From assembly GCF_003837865.1 (NCBI RefSeq), contig NZ_RQIS01000010.1, positions 124,001-188,000 of the forward strand: a DNA stretch of 64,000 nt, given 5' to 3'. The notes beneath the pieces were generated by a model. It was given only the letters and a program-made list of their open reading frames with translations, was not told the origin of the DNA and searched no databases. Of this stretch, positions 23,762 to 32,983 are shown one piece after another; the stretch's first letter is position 1; every line of letters starts with the position of its first letter. A program made the position numbers and the translations under genes. Source of the stretch: Paraburkholderia dinghuensis (GTDB taxonomy: Bacteria > Pseudomonadota > Gammaproteobacteria > Burkholderiales > Burkholderiaceae).

Positions 23762-24193
23762 ATGATGAGACTCGCCGATTCCTTCATCATCTTCATCGCA
23801 CGCCTCGCTCTTGCGGTCCTGTTCCTGTGGGGTGGCGCAATGAAACTGCTGGGTTACGCGGGCTTCATCAGCTATCTTCAGACCAAGGGTGTTCCCTACG
23901 TGCACATCGCAGCGCCCATCGCGGTGGCGGTGGAACTGCTTGGCGGCATAGCGCTCGTGATCGGTGCGCGCACGCGCATAGTGGGTTTGCTGCTGGCCGG
24001 TTACGTCATCGTCACGGCGATTTTCGGCCACGATTTCTGGAACATCGCCGATGTCGCGCTCCAGCACGACGCGGTCGTTCACTTCTGGAAGAACGTTGCG
24101 ATCGCCGGTGGCTTGCTGCTGCTGGCTGTGACGGGCGCCGGGCGGGCTTCCATCGACGGAATGCGCGCGCCGCGCGGCGGGCTGCGCGGCTGA
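23762..24193 (+). CDS. DoxX family membrane protein
   Basis: 143 residues with four hydrophobic segments. The order FIARLALAVLFLWGGAMKLLGY, VELLGGIALVIGARTRIVG and HDFWN is characteristic of DoxX/DoxD-like proteins of the inner membrane, implicated in redox or thiosulfate-linked functions and quinone interaction; the exact reaction is unknown here. GGAG lies just before the start, where two consecutive ATGs occur. An Arg/Gly-rich tail follows the last helix. The next gene begins 33 bases on and may be cotranscribed. Confidence 0.85.
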   Translation: MMRLADSFIIFIARLALAVLFLWGGAMKLLGYAGFISYLQTKGVPYVHIAAPIAVAVELLGGIALVIGARTRIVGLLLAGYVIVTAIFGHDFWNIADVALQHDAVVHFWKNVAIAGGLLLLAVTGAGRASIDGMRAPRGGLRG

Positions 24194-24226
24194 CACAGGC
24201 GCAGCTACGCAGCGAGGGAGCGGGCC

Positions 24227-24496
24227 TTGATACAGGACTTCGATTTCAACGTGGGCGGCAAGGTCGAGCGTTTCAGCGCAAGCCTCGCCGAGGACGGTTC
24301 GCGTCGCGTGCTGATCAGCTATGCGGATTCGGCGAAGACGCTGGTCATACTCGATGCGTCTGGTTTACTCGGCGCGCTGATCGCCGAACTGGAAGAGCCC
24401 GACCGGCTGATTGCCCACGCGATTCGCAAGGCAACGATCGAGGGTCTCATCGAACGCGCGATCACCACTGGGACGATTCAGGAAACGTCGCTGTAG
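24227..24496 (+). CDS. Conserved-looking hypothetical protein, 89 residues
   Basis: It starts with TTG preceded by GAGGGAGCGGG, with no ATG alternative near the N-terminus. It is a compact soluble alpha/beta-looking protein (FDFNVGGKVERFSASLAEDG, then TLVILDASGLLGALIAELEEPDRL and a final helix). No signal peptide and no family that I recognise. Codon use is like its neighbours. It ends 55 bases before the convergent MFS gene. Confidence 0.6.
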   Translation: MIQDFDFNVGGKVERFSASLAEDGSRRVLISYADSAKTLVILDASGLLGALIAELEEPDRLIAHAIRKATIEGLIERAITTGTIQETSL

Positions 24497-24550
24497 GTGG
24501 CGTGCGCTACGAGTTAGCGTTTTCTTCCGCGCGCCCTGCGCGCACCGCGT

Positions 24551-26017
24551 TCACCGCGTGCCGTCGAGGCGTGGCGCCGAAGCCGTGCGTCTCGGCGCGT
24601 GCACCGCGTCCGTGCGCACGTACCACGCCAGCACAACTGCTACTAGCAACAGCGCCGTCGATATGACGGTATCCGCGTGAAGGCCCGCGACCACGTGTGA
24701 GGCGGTGCCCGTGGCAGCGAGCGCTCCGAATGCCGCGACACCGACGGCGCCGCCCGTCTGCCGCGCGGTGTTGAGCAGTGCCGACGCTGTGCCCGCACGC
24801 GCCGGTTCAACCGAGGCGAGCACGGCCGTCGTCATGGCGGGGACGGCGAGCCCCATTCCCAGAGGTATCAGCAGGCACGGCACGAGTAAGGCGGCGAGCG
24901 GTGTCGTCGCGTCGACGAAACTCAAGAGCGCGTATCCCGTCGCAGCGACCAGTGCACCGACGATCATCGGAGCGCGTGTCCCGTAACGTGCCACCGCATG
25001 ACCGCTCGCAAGATTGGAGAGCAAGAACCCGCCGGTCAGCGGTACGAATGCGAGCCCTGCCTGCAACGGCGATTCGCCGCGTGCGTGCTGCAGATAGAGC
25101 GCGAGCACGAAGATCGTCCCGTAGTAAGTGAGATTCACGCAGACCCCGAACAGCACCGCCGCGCTGAACGTCCGGTTGCGCAACATGGCGAGCGGCAGCA
25201 TGGGATCGGCGACGCGGGATTCGAGCAGGATGAACCCGCAGCCCGCGATGAACGCTACGACGAATCCCCCGGCCACGGCCGGGTGCGCGAAACCGAGCGG
25301 GCGCCATTCGATCACGGCGCCGGTCAACGCCGTGAGCGCGACGATGGCGAGCAACTGGCCGCGCAAGTCGAGGCTACGCGCGGCGCGCGGTTGCGTTCCG
25401 CCGGTCCTCGTGTCGGTAGCCGGGTGCGGCGCGGGAATCCACGCGAGCGTTGCGGCGAGTCCTGCGGCGCACAGCGGCAGGTTGACAAGAAAGATGCTGC
25501 GCCAGCCGAACGCGGCGATCAGCAGACCGCCCGCGACCGGGCCCATGGCGATCGAGATCGCGCCCGCCGCGGTCCATAACGCCACGGCACGTGCGCGTAG
25601 GGCGCCGTCGTGACGGCACGCTTCGTTAAGCAGCGCGAGCGAATTGGGCAGCATCATCGCTGCGCCTGCGCCCTGCACCGCGCGTGCGGCGATCACCGCT
25701 GCGGGCGCGAATGCGAGACCGCAGGCGAGCGAAGCGAGCGCGAAGACGACGAGGCCCATCGCGTACAACCTGCGCGCACCGTAGCGCTCGCCGAGCACGC
25801 CGCCAAGGAGCATCAGCACGGCGAAGGCGAGCGTATAGGCATCGACGATCCATTGCAGGCGGTCGACGCTTGCGTTCAGCTCGGTGGCGATCCGCGCTAG
25901 TGCGATGTTGACGATGGTCACGTCGAGTTGCGTGACGACGAATCCCACGCTGACGGTCGCGACGATGCGGGCAAGCACGGGCGTGAAGGGGGCAAGGGTA
26001 GGGTGTGCGGGTTTCAT
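24551..26017 (-). CDS. MFS drug:H+ antiporter, DHA2 (14-TMS, EmrB/QacA-like) family
   Basis: 488 residues. VVTQLDVTIVNIALARIATEL (helix 1, motif D1) and QWIVDAYTLAFAVLMLLGGVLGERYGARR (helix 2 and motif A) are classic DHA2 sequences; motif C appears as GAISIAMGPVAGGLL. About 14 hydrophobic segments span the protein. It probably exports toxic organic compounds or a metabolite across the inner membrane using the proton gradient. The frame stays open 70 codons upstream without family similarity, so the ATG at 26017 was chosen. No adjacent regulator or membrane-fusion protein is found. Confidence 0.88.
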   Translation of the reverse strand: MKPAHPTLAPFTPVLARIVATVSVGFVVTQLDVTIVNIALARIATELNASVDRLQWIVDAYTLAFAVLMLLGGVLGERYGARRLYAMGLVVFALASLACGLAFAPAAVIAARAVQGAGAAMMLPNSLALLNEACRHDGALRARAVALWTAAGAISIAMGPVAGGLLIAAFGWRSIFLVNLPLCAAGLAATLAWIPAPHPATDTRTGGTQPRAARSLDLRGQLLAIVALTALTGAVIEWRPLGFAHPAVAGGFVVAFIAGCGFILLESRVADPMLPLAMLRNRTFSAAVLFGVCVNLTYYGTIFVLALYLQHARGESPLQAGLAFVPLTGGFLLSNLASGHAVARYGTRAPMIVGALVAATGYALLSFVDATTPLAALLVPCLLIPLGMGLAVPAMTTAVLASVEPARAGTASALLNTARQTGGAVGVAAFGALAATGTASHVVAGLHADTVISTALLLVAVVLAWYVRTDAVHAPRRTASAPRLDGTR

Positions 26018-26361
26018 GTGCCCATTCTGGGGCGCGGATTGGCTTCGACGTTTCAGGGTGACGTGAAGTGTCGTCTGCGTGGGTGCGAGGTCACCCGCGC
26101 AAAGATGACAAAGTCGCAGGAAGCGCGTGCGCTGCCGGGTGCCGTAGGACCGAGCGTTCTGAACGCGCTTCATATGGGGGCGAGTGTTCGCGCCGCTTAT
26201 CGGTATCCCGACGTATGCGCCACGCATCGCCGTAGGGTTTAACTGTTGCCGCCGTCAGATTGCGAGTGGCCGCTCGGCAATTAAGATTTTTCTGATTTGA
26301 GGGTTTTGCACTTCTCCACAAAATTGCGCCAATTCCCCATCAGATCGAAGCGAGGGTTCTT
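26018..26361. other. Divergent intergenic region, MFS gene / response regulator
   Basis: 344 bases. It holds the promoters of both genes. The last 100 bases before 26362 are A+T-richer (AATTAAGATTTTTCTGATTTGAG), a likely promoter of the regulator gene. No operator stands out. Confidence 0.5.
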
Positions 26362-27081
26362 ATGCGTATTGCGATCCTGCAGCGTGACACGGCGCAACGT
26401 GGAAATATCGAACTCGTGCTGGCTCAGGGAGGCCACACGTGTATGCCGTTTAGCGACGAGGTTGTTCTCACCAAAGCGCTTGCTGCGTCAACGGTCGACA
26501 TGCTGGTGCTCGACTGGCACGGCACGCGCCTGTCGGGTGTCGACGTGCTCAGGAACGTGCGCGCGTTGAACGGCGACCATATTCCAGTGTTGTTCGCATC
26601 CGAGGACACGTCGGATGACAGCGTTGTTCACGCGTTTGCCGTGGGCGCTGACGACTACGTAAGCCTGCCGATCTGTCCCACGGTGTTCCGCGCGCGCGTC
26701 GATGCATTGTTCCGGCGCGCGTTTCCAGATCGTTGCGACAAGGTGACACTCGACGTTGGCCCTTACCACTTCAACATGCGTCGCCAGTCCGTGACGTTGA
26801 ACGGAAAGCCGGTCGTGCTCTCGGGCACGCAATATCGGCTTGCGGCGCTCTTCTTTGCGAACATCGGGCGGGTATTGTCGCGCGACCACATCTACGCGAT
26901 GGTCTGGGGACGCGAACTGCACACGCTTACGCGGACCATCGACAGCCATGTGTCCCGGTTGCGTGTGCTGCTGGAACTCGACGACTGCAATGGCTTCCGC
27001 CTGCAGCCCGTGTACAAGAGCGGCTACCGGCTGCTGAGCCTGCACGATGGTGTGGAAACGTTCGATCGCAAAGCGGCCTGA
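26362..27081 (+). CDS. Orphan OmpR/PhoB-type response regulator with atypical receiver
   Basis: 239 residues: receiver (about 1-120) and winged-helix DNA-binding domain (about 130-228, with SGTQYRLAALFFANIGRVLSRDHIYAMVWG and TRTIDSHVSRLR). The phosphoacceptor Asp is present in MLVLDWHG, but the acidic pocket is reduced (ILQRD rather than EDD) and the invariant Lys of the KP motif is replaced: DDYVSLPI instead of DDYxxKPF. Phosphorylation-driven switching may therefore be altered. No histidine kinase gene is adjacent. It is followed by a textbook terminator. Targets unknown. Confidence 0.88.
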   Translation: MRIAILQRDTAQRGNIELVLAQGGHTCMPFSDEVVLTKALAASTVDMLVLDWHGTRLSGVDVLRNVRALNGDHIPVLFASEDTSDDSVVHAFAVGADDYVSLPICPTVFRARVDALFRRAFPDRCDKVTLDVGPYHFNMRRQSVTLNGKPVVLSGTQYRLAALFFANIGRVLSRDHIYAMVWGRELHTLTRTIDSHVSRLRVLLELDDCNGFRLQPVYKSGYRLLSLHDGVETFDRKAA

Positions 27082-27108
27082 CGCTCACCGCCCCTTGATC
27101 AGGGGCAC

Positions 27109-27148
27109 AAAAAAGCGGCGGCACGCAAATGCGTGCCGCCGCTTTTTT
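27109..27148. terminator. Bidirectional intrinsic terminator
   Basis: A perfect 18-bp stem, 27109-27126 with 27131-27148, loop AAAT. It includes six A:T pairs so that a run of Ts ends the hairpin on both strands. It serves the response regulator (+) and the convergent hypothetical gene (-). Confidence 0.93.
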
Positions 27149-27181
27149 GTTTACGCCTTTTGCCCTGAACTCCCGCTCGCG

Positions 27182-27478
27182 TCAGCGCGCGAGGCCGAGC
27201 CCCTGGAGAACGGCGCTGCCGGCCGACGTGAGGCGGATCTTCCCGGCACTGCCGGTATTGTTCGGTACCTGCTCGACGAGACCCGCTTCCTGAAGCATCG
27301 GGATTTCGGGCTTGGCCTGCGCGTCGATCGGCGCGTGCAGCAGCAGCAACAGTGTGGCAAGTTCGTGATGGCTTAGCAGGCGTCGCAAGATCGTTCGTTT
27401 CGCCGCCTTCGGCGTCCTTGCCGCGCTCGTATGCTTCGGATTCAATGCTTCCTGGATCATCGGATCAGGTGTCGTCAC
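27182..27478 (-). CDS. Hypothetical protein, possible winged-helix fold
   Basis: 98 residues from a GTG preceded by GGGGG (an ATG six codons in is possible). The Lys/Arg/Ala-rich N-terminus is followed by HHELATLLLLLHAP, then EIPMLQEAGLVEQV and KIRLTSAGSAVLQGLG. This helix-helix-strand pattern with the 'GL-V..G.-.LT..G..L' ending is typical of small winged-helix proteins. It shares the bidirectional terminator with the response regulator. Function not known. Confidence 0.6.
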   Translation of the reverse strand: MTTPDPMIQEALNPKHTSAARTPKAAKRTILRRLLSHHELATLLLLLHAPIDAQAKPEIPMLQEAGLVEQVPNNTGSAGKIRLTSAGSAVLQGLGLAR

Positions 27479-28011
27479 GGATACCCCCTGCTACGTATCT
27501 ATTCGATCAACCGATCATGCGGACGAAGACTTAAACGATTCTTAAAACAGGCCCTGAAAATGTGTCGTCTTGCTACACGCTGTTACGTTGCGTAAAAATG
27601 TGTAAACGGTGCAGCGCTCCCGCGCCGTCGATCCGGGGAGCGGGGCATGCACCTCGATGGCATTCGAATCACCGAAATAGCGCATTTCACACTGCGGCAG
27701 CGATGTCGTATTGAACCTTGCACTATGCCTGCTCACCTTGACGGTCAGGCACTCAACCACGTCGCTGACCGACCGGATGGTCGTCGTATCGATTACGGAC
27801 TGGCCCGAAACGGGGTTGCTCCGGAACCACCCTACTGGCGTGCGCGCCAGCACACCGCTGGGGGTTTCCACAGGTTGTGCGGGAACGAGTGTTGCGGCTT
27901 CGCGACTATCAGACGTGTGCCGTCATACGGCCATACAAACTCCTGCAGAGCGAGATAGACTATCTGACAGATGCCACTCCGCAATCTGGCGAAATGTCAG
28001 GGAGGATACGC
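27479..28011. other. Intergenic region upstream of the PBP gene
   Basis: 533 bases. A small dyad TTACG-TTG-CGTAA (27583-27595) and ATCTG-A-CAGAT (27960-27970) are present. Open frames on both strands lack ribosome-binding sites and plausible products. GGGAGG before 28012 is the start site of the PBP gene. Confidence 0.5.
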
Positions 28012-31000
28012 ATGAACCGCCCGTCGATCCGGTTTCCTTTTCGCACCTTCGGCGTGGGTGTGGCCTCACTCTGGCGGTGGATCAAGTGGGGGGCGCTCAT
28101 CGTTTTGCTCGCCGCCGCGGTCATCATCGCGCGTATCGTCCAGATTGAAATCGACACGTCCCGGCTGCAGGCACACTATCTTTCCGAACTTACGCGCGAT
28201 ATCGGTTTCGCCCTCGACAGCGGGCCGAGCCACAATATCCGCTTCCCCACGACGAACGGGCCGTATGACGTGAGGCTCGGCTATGTGCAACTGCCTTCGT
28301 TCGAACAGCGGCTCGAGGCGCGTGGCTTTGCTATCGCGTCGCAGGCGCGTGATTCCGAACGCATGATTGCGCTTGCAGACCAAGGGCTCTTTCTGCCGTA
28401 TGAAGAAAAGGATCAGGCGGGTCTCGTACTGCGCGACGCGGACGGCGCGACGCTGTTTCACACGCGCTATCCGCAGCGCGCCTACGAAAGCTTCAACGCA
28501 GTACCGCCGCTCGTGCGCGACTCGCTGCTCTTCATCGAAGACAAATATCTGCTGGCCGAAGATCAGCCGAACCGGAATCCGGCCATCGACTGGGGCCGCT
28601 TCAGTCGCGCGCTAGTCGATCAGGGCGCGCGTCTCGTAAACCGTCAGCAGCAGACGCCGGGCGGCAGCACGCTCGCCACGCAAATCGAAAAATTTCGCCA
28701 CTCGAACGGCGGCCGCACCGCGACGCCGCCCGAAAAACTGCGGCAGATCGCGTCGGCTTCCGTGCGCGCTTATCTCGACGGCCCGCAGACCATGCCCGCG
28801 CGCCAGCAGATCCTCGTCCACTATCTGAATTCAGTGCCGCTCTCTGCGAAGCCGGGCGTCGGCGAAGTCAACGGTATCGGCGACGGACTTGCTGCCTGGT
28901 ATGGCCGCGATTTTCGCGATGTGAACCGCATTCTGCGCGAACCGGTGTCGGCTGCGACGCTCGATGAGCAGGCGCTGGCGTTCCGCCAGGTGCTCTCGCT
29001 CTTGATCGCGCAACGCGCGCCGTCGTATTTCCTGCAGCATGACAATCCTGCACTCGCGAAGCTCACTGACAGCTACCTGCGCCTGCTCGCAAGCGGCGGC
29101 GTCATCACGCCTGCGCTGCGCGACGCTGCGCTCGCGACGTCGCTGACGCTCGACCGCTCGAAGCCGCAGCGCGCACCGGCGCCGTATGTCGAGCGCAAGG
29201 CAGTGCTGTCGCTGCGCACGCAATTGATGCAGACGCTCGGTTTGAAGACGCTCTACGACCTCGACCGCCTCGACCTCAGCGCGACCACGACGCTCGACGA
29301 CGATGTGCAGGAAGCCGTCAACGCGCGTCTCGCCGACGCGACGACGAAGGACGGTGCGCGCCAGGCCGGGATCGTCGGATTCGAAATGCTGAAGCCCGCC
29401 GACGATCCGTCGAAGATCGCCTACAGCTTCACGCTATTCGAGCGGCGCAACGGTGAAAACCTCGTGCGCGTGCAAACGGACAGCGTGAACCAGCCGTTCG
29501 ATATCAACTCGGGCGCGCGCCTGAATCTGGGCTCGACGGCCAAACTGCGCACGCTGATCACCTACTTGCAGATCGTGAGCGACCTGCACACGCAATACGC
29601 GGCGCTCGACACGAAGGAACTGCGCGCGATCCAGCCCGATCCTTCCGATGCGCTCACCCGCTGGGCACTCGACTATCTTTCGAAGACGCATGACCGTTCG
29701 CTGCCTTCGATGCTCGACGCGGCCGTGGAGCGCAAATATTCGGCCAGTCCGGGCGAAACGTTCTACACGGGCGGCGGCGCGCAAAGCTTCAATAATTTCG
29801 AGTCGAGCGACAACGAGCAGATCCTTACGGTGCATCGCGCATTCCAGCATTCGGTGAATCTGGTGTTCGTGCGGTTGATGCGCGACATCGTCCACTACGA
29901 GATGATCCAGACGTCGGGGCCGCCATCGCAATGGCTCGACGATCCGGCCGTGCGCAAGGCGTACCTCACGCGCTTCGCGGATGGCGAAAGCCAGGTTTAC
30001 ATGAAGCGCTTCTACACGCGCTACCAGGGCAAGAGCGCCGACGAACAACTGGCGACTCTGCTGCAGCACACGCGCAAAGGGCCGGCGCGGATCGCAACGG
30101 TGCTGCGCAGCGTGGTGCCGGACGGCTCGCAGACGTGGTTCGACGCGCAGATGCGTGCACAGCTCAAGGGAACGAAATTCCAGTGGCTCGACGACGAGGA
30201 CCTTGCGAAGGAGTACGACAAGTATGCGATCGACCGTTTTAACCTGAACGACCGTGGCTATATTTCGGGCGTGCATCCGCTCGAACTGTGGCTGCTTAAC
30301 TATCTGCGCGCGCATCCCGGTGCGACGCTCGATCAGGTTCAGCACGACAGCAAGGACGTGCGGCTGTACACCTATAGCTGGCTCTTCAAGACGAAGTATT
30401 ACGCGACGCAGAATCGCCGCATCCGTCACATGATCGAACTTCGCGCCTACGATGCGATTGGCCAGTCGTGGCGTGCGCTCGGCTATCCGTTCGCGAACAT
30501 CACGCCCTCGTATGGCGCGGCAATCGGCGCATCGGGCGATCGACCCGCGGCACTCGCGCAACTGATCGGCCTCGTGGCGAGCGACGGCGAAAAGTTGCCG
30601 ACGCATAGCTTCGAATCGCTCGAATTCGCGCGTGGCACGCCCTACGAGACACGCTTCGTGCACGCGGAGTCGAAGCCGCAGTCGCTGGTTTCGCCGGAGA
30701 TTGTTCAGGTCGTGCGCGCGATGCTGACTTCGGTCGTGGAGGGCGGCACTGCCAAGCGTCTCGCCGACGGCATGAGGTTCCCGGACGGCCGCACGATGGA
30801 GGTGTACGGCAAGACCGGCACGGGCGACCAGCGCTTCAACGTCTATGCGCCTGGGGCCCGACTCATCGCGTCGCGCAAGGTGAACCGCAGCGCGACCTTC
30901 GTGTTCGTGATTGGCGACCGGTTCTTCGGCACGCTCACGGCGTGGGTGCACGAACCCTATGCGGCGCGCTACTCGTTCACGAGCGCGTTGTCGGTGCAGT

Positions 31001-31182
31001 TGCTCAAATCGCTCGCGCCCGTGTTGCAGCCGTTGCTGGAGCAACGAGCGTCGCCGGGCGACGGAACTCATCCCGATCTGAAGCACGGGCCGCTGAAGAT
31101 GACCTTGATCGATCCGCAGACGGGTGAGGCGCGCGACGTATCGTGGCAGCCATCCGTGGGCGGTGGAACGCTGGGCCAGTAG
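28012..31182 (+). CDS. Bifunctional class A penicillin-binding protein (GT51 transglycosylase/transpeptidase), enlarged
   Basis: 1056 residues, starting at the ATG preceded by GGAGG; the frame is open 45 codons upstream. A cytoplasmic tail and membrane helix (about 20-45) precede a GT51 domain with catalytic Glu176 in FIEDKYL and PGGSTLATQ. The transpeptidase has SxxK at Ser508-Lys511 (GSTAKLRT), SVN at 614-616 and KTGT at 934-937. All active residues are intact, so it should polymerise and crosslink peptidoglycan. The distance between SVN and KTGT, about 318 residues, is far longer than in E. coli PBP1a or PBP1b, so a large insertion lies there. It stands alone, followed by a terminator. Confidence 0.88.
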   Translation: MNRPSIRFPFRTFGVGVASLWRWIKWGALIVLLAAAVIIARIVQIEIDTSRLQAHYLSELTRDIGFALDSGPSHNIRFPTTNGPYDVRLGYVQLPSFEQRLEARGFAIASQARDSERMIALADQGLFLPYEEKDQAGLVLRDADGATLFHTRYPQRAYESFNAVPPLVRDSLLFIEDKYLLAEDQPNRNPAIDWGRFSRALVDQGARLVNRQQQTPGGSTLATQIEKFRHSNGGRTATPPEKLRQIASASVRAYLDGPQTMPARQQILVHYLNSVPLSAKPGVGEVNGIGDGLAAWYGRDFRDVNRILREPVSAATLDEQALAFRQVLSLLIAQRAPSYFLQHDNPALAKLTDSYLRLLASGGVITPALRDAALATSLTLDRSKPQRAPAPYVERKAVLSLRTQLMQTLGLKTLYDLDRLDLSATTTLDDDVQEAVNARLADATTKDGARQAGIVGFEMLKPADDPSKIAYSFTLFERRNGENLVRVQTDSVNQPFDINSGARLNLGSTAKLRTLITYLQIVSDLHTQYAALDTKELRAIQPDPSDALTRWALDYLSKTHDRSLPSMLDAAVERKYSASPGETFYTGGGAQSFNNFESSDNEQILTVHRAFQHSVNLVFVRLMRDIVHYEMIQTSGPPSQWLDDPAVRKAYLTRFADGESQVYMKRFYTRYQGKSADEQLATLLQHTRKGPARIATVLRSVVPDGSQTWFDAQMRAQLKGTKFQWLDDEDLAKEYDKYAIDRFNLNDRGYISGVHPLELWLLNYLRAHPGATLDQVQHDSKDVRLYTYSWLFKTKYYATQNRRIRHMIELRAYDAIGQSWRALGYPFANITPSYGAAIGASGDRPAALAQLIGLVASDGEKLPTHSFESLEFARGTPYETRFVHAESKPQSLVSPEIVQVVRAMLTSVVEGGTAKRLADGMRFPDGRTMEVYGKTGTGDQRFNVYAPGARLIASRKVNRSATFVFVIGDRFFGTLTAWVHEPYAARYSFTSALSVQLLKSLAPVLQPLLEQRASPGDGTHPDLKHGPLKMTLIDPQTGEARDVSWQPSVGGGTLGQ

Positions 31183-31208
31183 CGCGATGCGTTTGTACTT
31201 CGCTGTTT

Positions 31209-31234
31209 GAAGGGGCACGAGGTGGTGCCCTTTC
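31209..31234 (+). terminator. Probable terminator after the PBP gene
   Basis: Stem GAAGGGGCAC (31209-31218) / GTGCCCTTTC (31225-31234) with one G-U pair and a 6-base loop, followed by TTCATTTC. It lies 27 bases after the stop. Confidence 0.65.
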
Positions 31235-31397
31235 TTCATTTCTGGCCATAAATATGGATTACTAAACAATCGCGCAGAAACAACCAGATGACGCAACGTT
31301 ACCGGACGTGCCTTGCGGAACATGCCCGGTCTGCCTCGTTCAGATCACGCCTCGTCGCGGTCGGGCCTTTCTGCCGCGACCGCGACAAGGCGGTGGG

Positions 31398-31922
31398 TCA
31401 TTGCATGGCGGGAGGCGGCGGAGGGGGCGATCCCGGCGGCGGAGGCGGCAGATAGCGCGGTGGCGTGCTCGCGACCGGGGGCGGCATGGTCATCATGCGC
31501 CCGGAGATGGGAATGCGGTTGCCTTGCGCATACATGCATTGCATGTACGCGAAGTCGAAGCGGCGCTGCACGTCGAACGAGGAACCCTGGGCCTGGTTCA
31601 TGCCGACAGCACTGCCGGTGAGCAGCCCGGCACCCGCGCCGATGGCCGCGCCCTGGCCGCCGCCGAACGCCGCGCCAGCGGCCGCGCCAAGCGCCGTGCC
31701 GAGCGCAGCGCTGCCAACCGCCGCATTGGTGGCCGCCTGGTTGGTCGCATGGCCGCCGACCTGCTGGAAGGCGAATTCGCGGCACAGGGCATCGTCGTTG
31801 CGGAACTGGTCGAAGGTTTTGCCGGTGCCCGGCAGCGCCATCACGCTCGGCCCCTGGGGGACGACGGCGCAGGCGCTGAGCAGGCCTGCTGTGGCGAGTA
31901 GCGCGAGGTGGGTGGTTTTCAT
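31398..31922 (-). CDS. Glycine-zipper outer-membrane lipoprotein
   Basis: 174 residues. A signal with lipobox LLSAC gives a lipidated mature protein. Residues about 65-110 are an Ala/Gly zipper (AALGTALGAAAGAAFGGGQGAAIGAGAG), the membrane-inserting motif of Gly-zipper/SlyB-like envelope proteins. Two Cys follow in the middle (CREF, QCMY), and the C-terminal 35 residues are strongly Pro-rich (PPPPPGSPPPPPP). It lies 25 bases after the gene at 31948-32337 on the same strand, so both are probably one transcript. A structural or stress role in the envelope is likely but not shown. Confidence 0.8.
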   Translation of the reverse strand: MKTTHLALLATAGLLSACAVVPQGPSVMALPGTGKTFDQFRNDDALCREFAFQQVGGHATNQAATNAAVGSAALGTALGAAAGAAFGGGQGAAIGAGAGLLTGSAVGMNQAQGSSFDVQRRFDFAYMQCMYAQGNRIPISGRMMTMPPPVASTPPRYLPPPPPGSPPPPPPAMQ

Positions 31923-31947
31923 TTGACGCTCGATCAGGTACAGGGGT

Positions 31948-32337
31948 TTAGTTCTGAGGAGCCGGTTGGGCAGGGACCGGGCGCCAGCCCGACGCACACT
32001 CCTTCACATAAGGGTAGTAGGTCTTCGACGCATCACAGAAATACCACGTGCTGCCGGCATCGCCCTGTTCATCGGGGGCGGTGTATGCGGGACCTTGCGC
32101 ATACGACGGATCGCTCGGGCCGGATTCCGGTTGTCCCTGCTCGATGTAGTCAGGCGGCTCGGGCGGGGGCGCGACGACCACCGGTCCCGGTGGTCCATAG
32201 TAGTAGGGCCCGGGGACGACAGGGTAGTACCACGGCCCGCCGACGCCCACCACGACGCCCACATGCGCATGGGCCGCGCCGCTCGCGCACGCGATTGCGG
32301 TCACGGCGGCCCCGAGTAATATTTTTGACCTTCTCAC
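31948..32337 (-). CDS. Exported Pro/Tyr/Gly-rich small protein
   Basis: 129 residues. It starts at a GTG with GGAG six bases upstream; longer frames upstream run through palindromic leader DNA. The signal peptide ends near AAHAHVG. The mature protein begins with GVVVGVGGPWYYPVVPGPYYYG, a Tyr/Pro/Gly-rich stretch, and ends with TWYFCDASKTYYPYVKECASGWRPVPA, with two Cys that may form a disulfide. The latter motif recurs in many small Burkholderia envelope proteins. It is the first gene of a pair with the glycine-zipper lipoprotein. Function unknown. Confidence 0.75.
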   Translation of the reverse strand: MRRSKILLGAAVTAIACASGAAHAHVGVVVGVGGPWYYPVVPGPYYYGPPGPVVVAPPPEPPDYIEQGQPESGPSDPSYAQGPAYTAPDEQGDAGSTWYFCDASKTYYPYVKECASGWRPVPAQPAPQN

Positions 32338-32983
32338 AGCAATCTCCAGAACGGGTAGCCCGGGCGCGCGTGCGCCCACGTGTGAATTATCGAACGCTAC
32401 GACATCGCCGGTGCCAATGCAATTACGTGAATTGCACCGTTCTTTCGAGTTGTTACAACTGCTCCGCGGGCGTCTGAAATAGGGGGCGGATTGGTGGCGT
32501 ATCGGCATGCAACCTCGCGCTACACGCTGGCATCGGTCGGGGTTCACGCTGCGTCTGATCATCGGCTGTCGGCTGTAGTTATACGTTCGGTAACAAATCA
32601 GCGACGCTTGCACGCCGATTAACGATGCTGGCCTGTTCGATCCGGAATTTGCGACGCACCAACCTCCATTTTCCGAAGTCATGCATCAATCAGAACGTTC
32701 CTAATATCCCGCATATTCCCTTGCGCCAGATATCCCGGTCAAGGATGCGTCGTTGACCTCGCCATCGTGGCCTTCGAAGGGCGACGCTTGTCGGCTCAAC
32801 GCCCGTGACGCCTTTGATTCAAGGTGCGCCAGCTGTATCTATATCGCAAAAAAAGCGCGAGACAAAAGCGAATTGTCATTTCGACAGGATTCGCGAAAGA
32901 GACGTGTGCCCCGCCAGTAGACTCACCGCGCGCTGCGCAATCGCCGTGGTGCGAATCCACCTGCAAACAATCAGGACTGCAAC
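32338..32983. promoter_or_regulatory. Intergenic region with two perfect palindromes
   Basis: 646 bases between divergent genes. TGCAATT-ACGTG-AATTGCA (32418-32436) and AGTTGT-T-ACAACT (32448-32460) lie 80-125 bases upstream of the GTG start on the minus strand and are candidate operators for that gene pair. The rest has no gene that I can support. Confidence 0.5.

Noticed and set aside
27542..27871. 109-codon minus-strand frame in the gap before the PBP gene
   Set aside because: No start site and no recognisable protein; likely chance.
29434..31323. 629-codon Arg-rich minus-strand frame
   Set aside because: Opposite the PBP gene, which has intact motifs and a ribosome-binding site; composition is typical of a GC-rich antisense frame.
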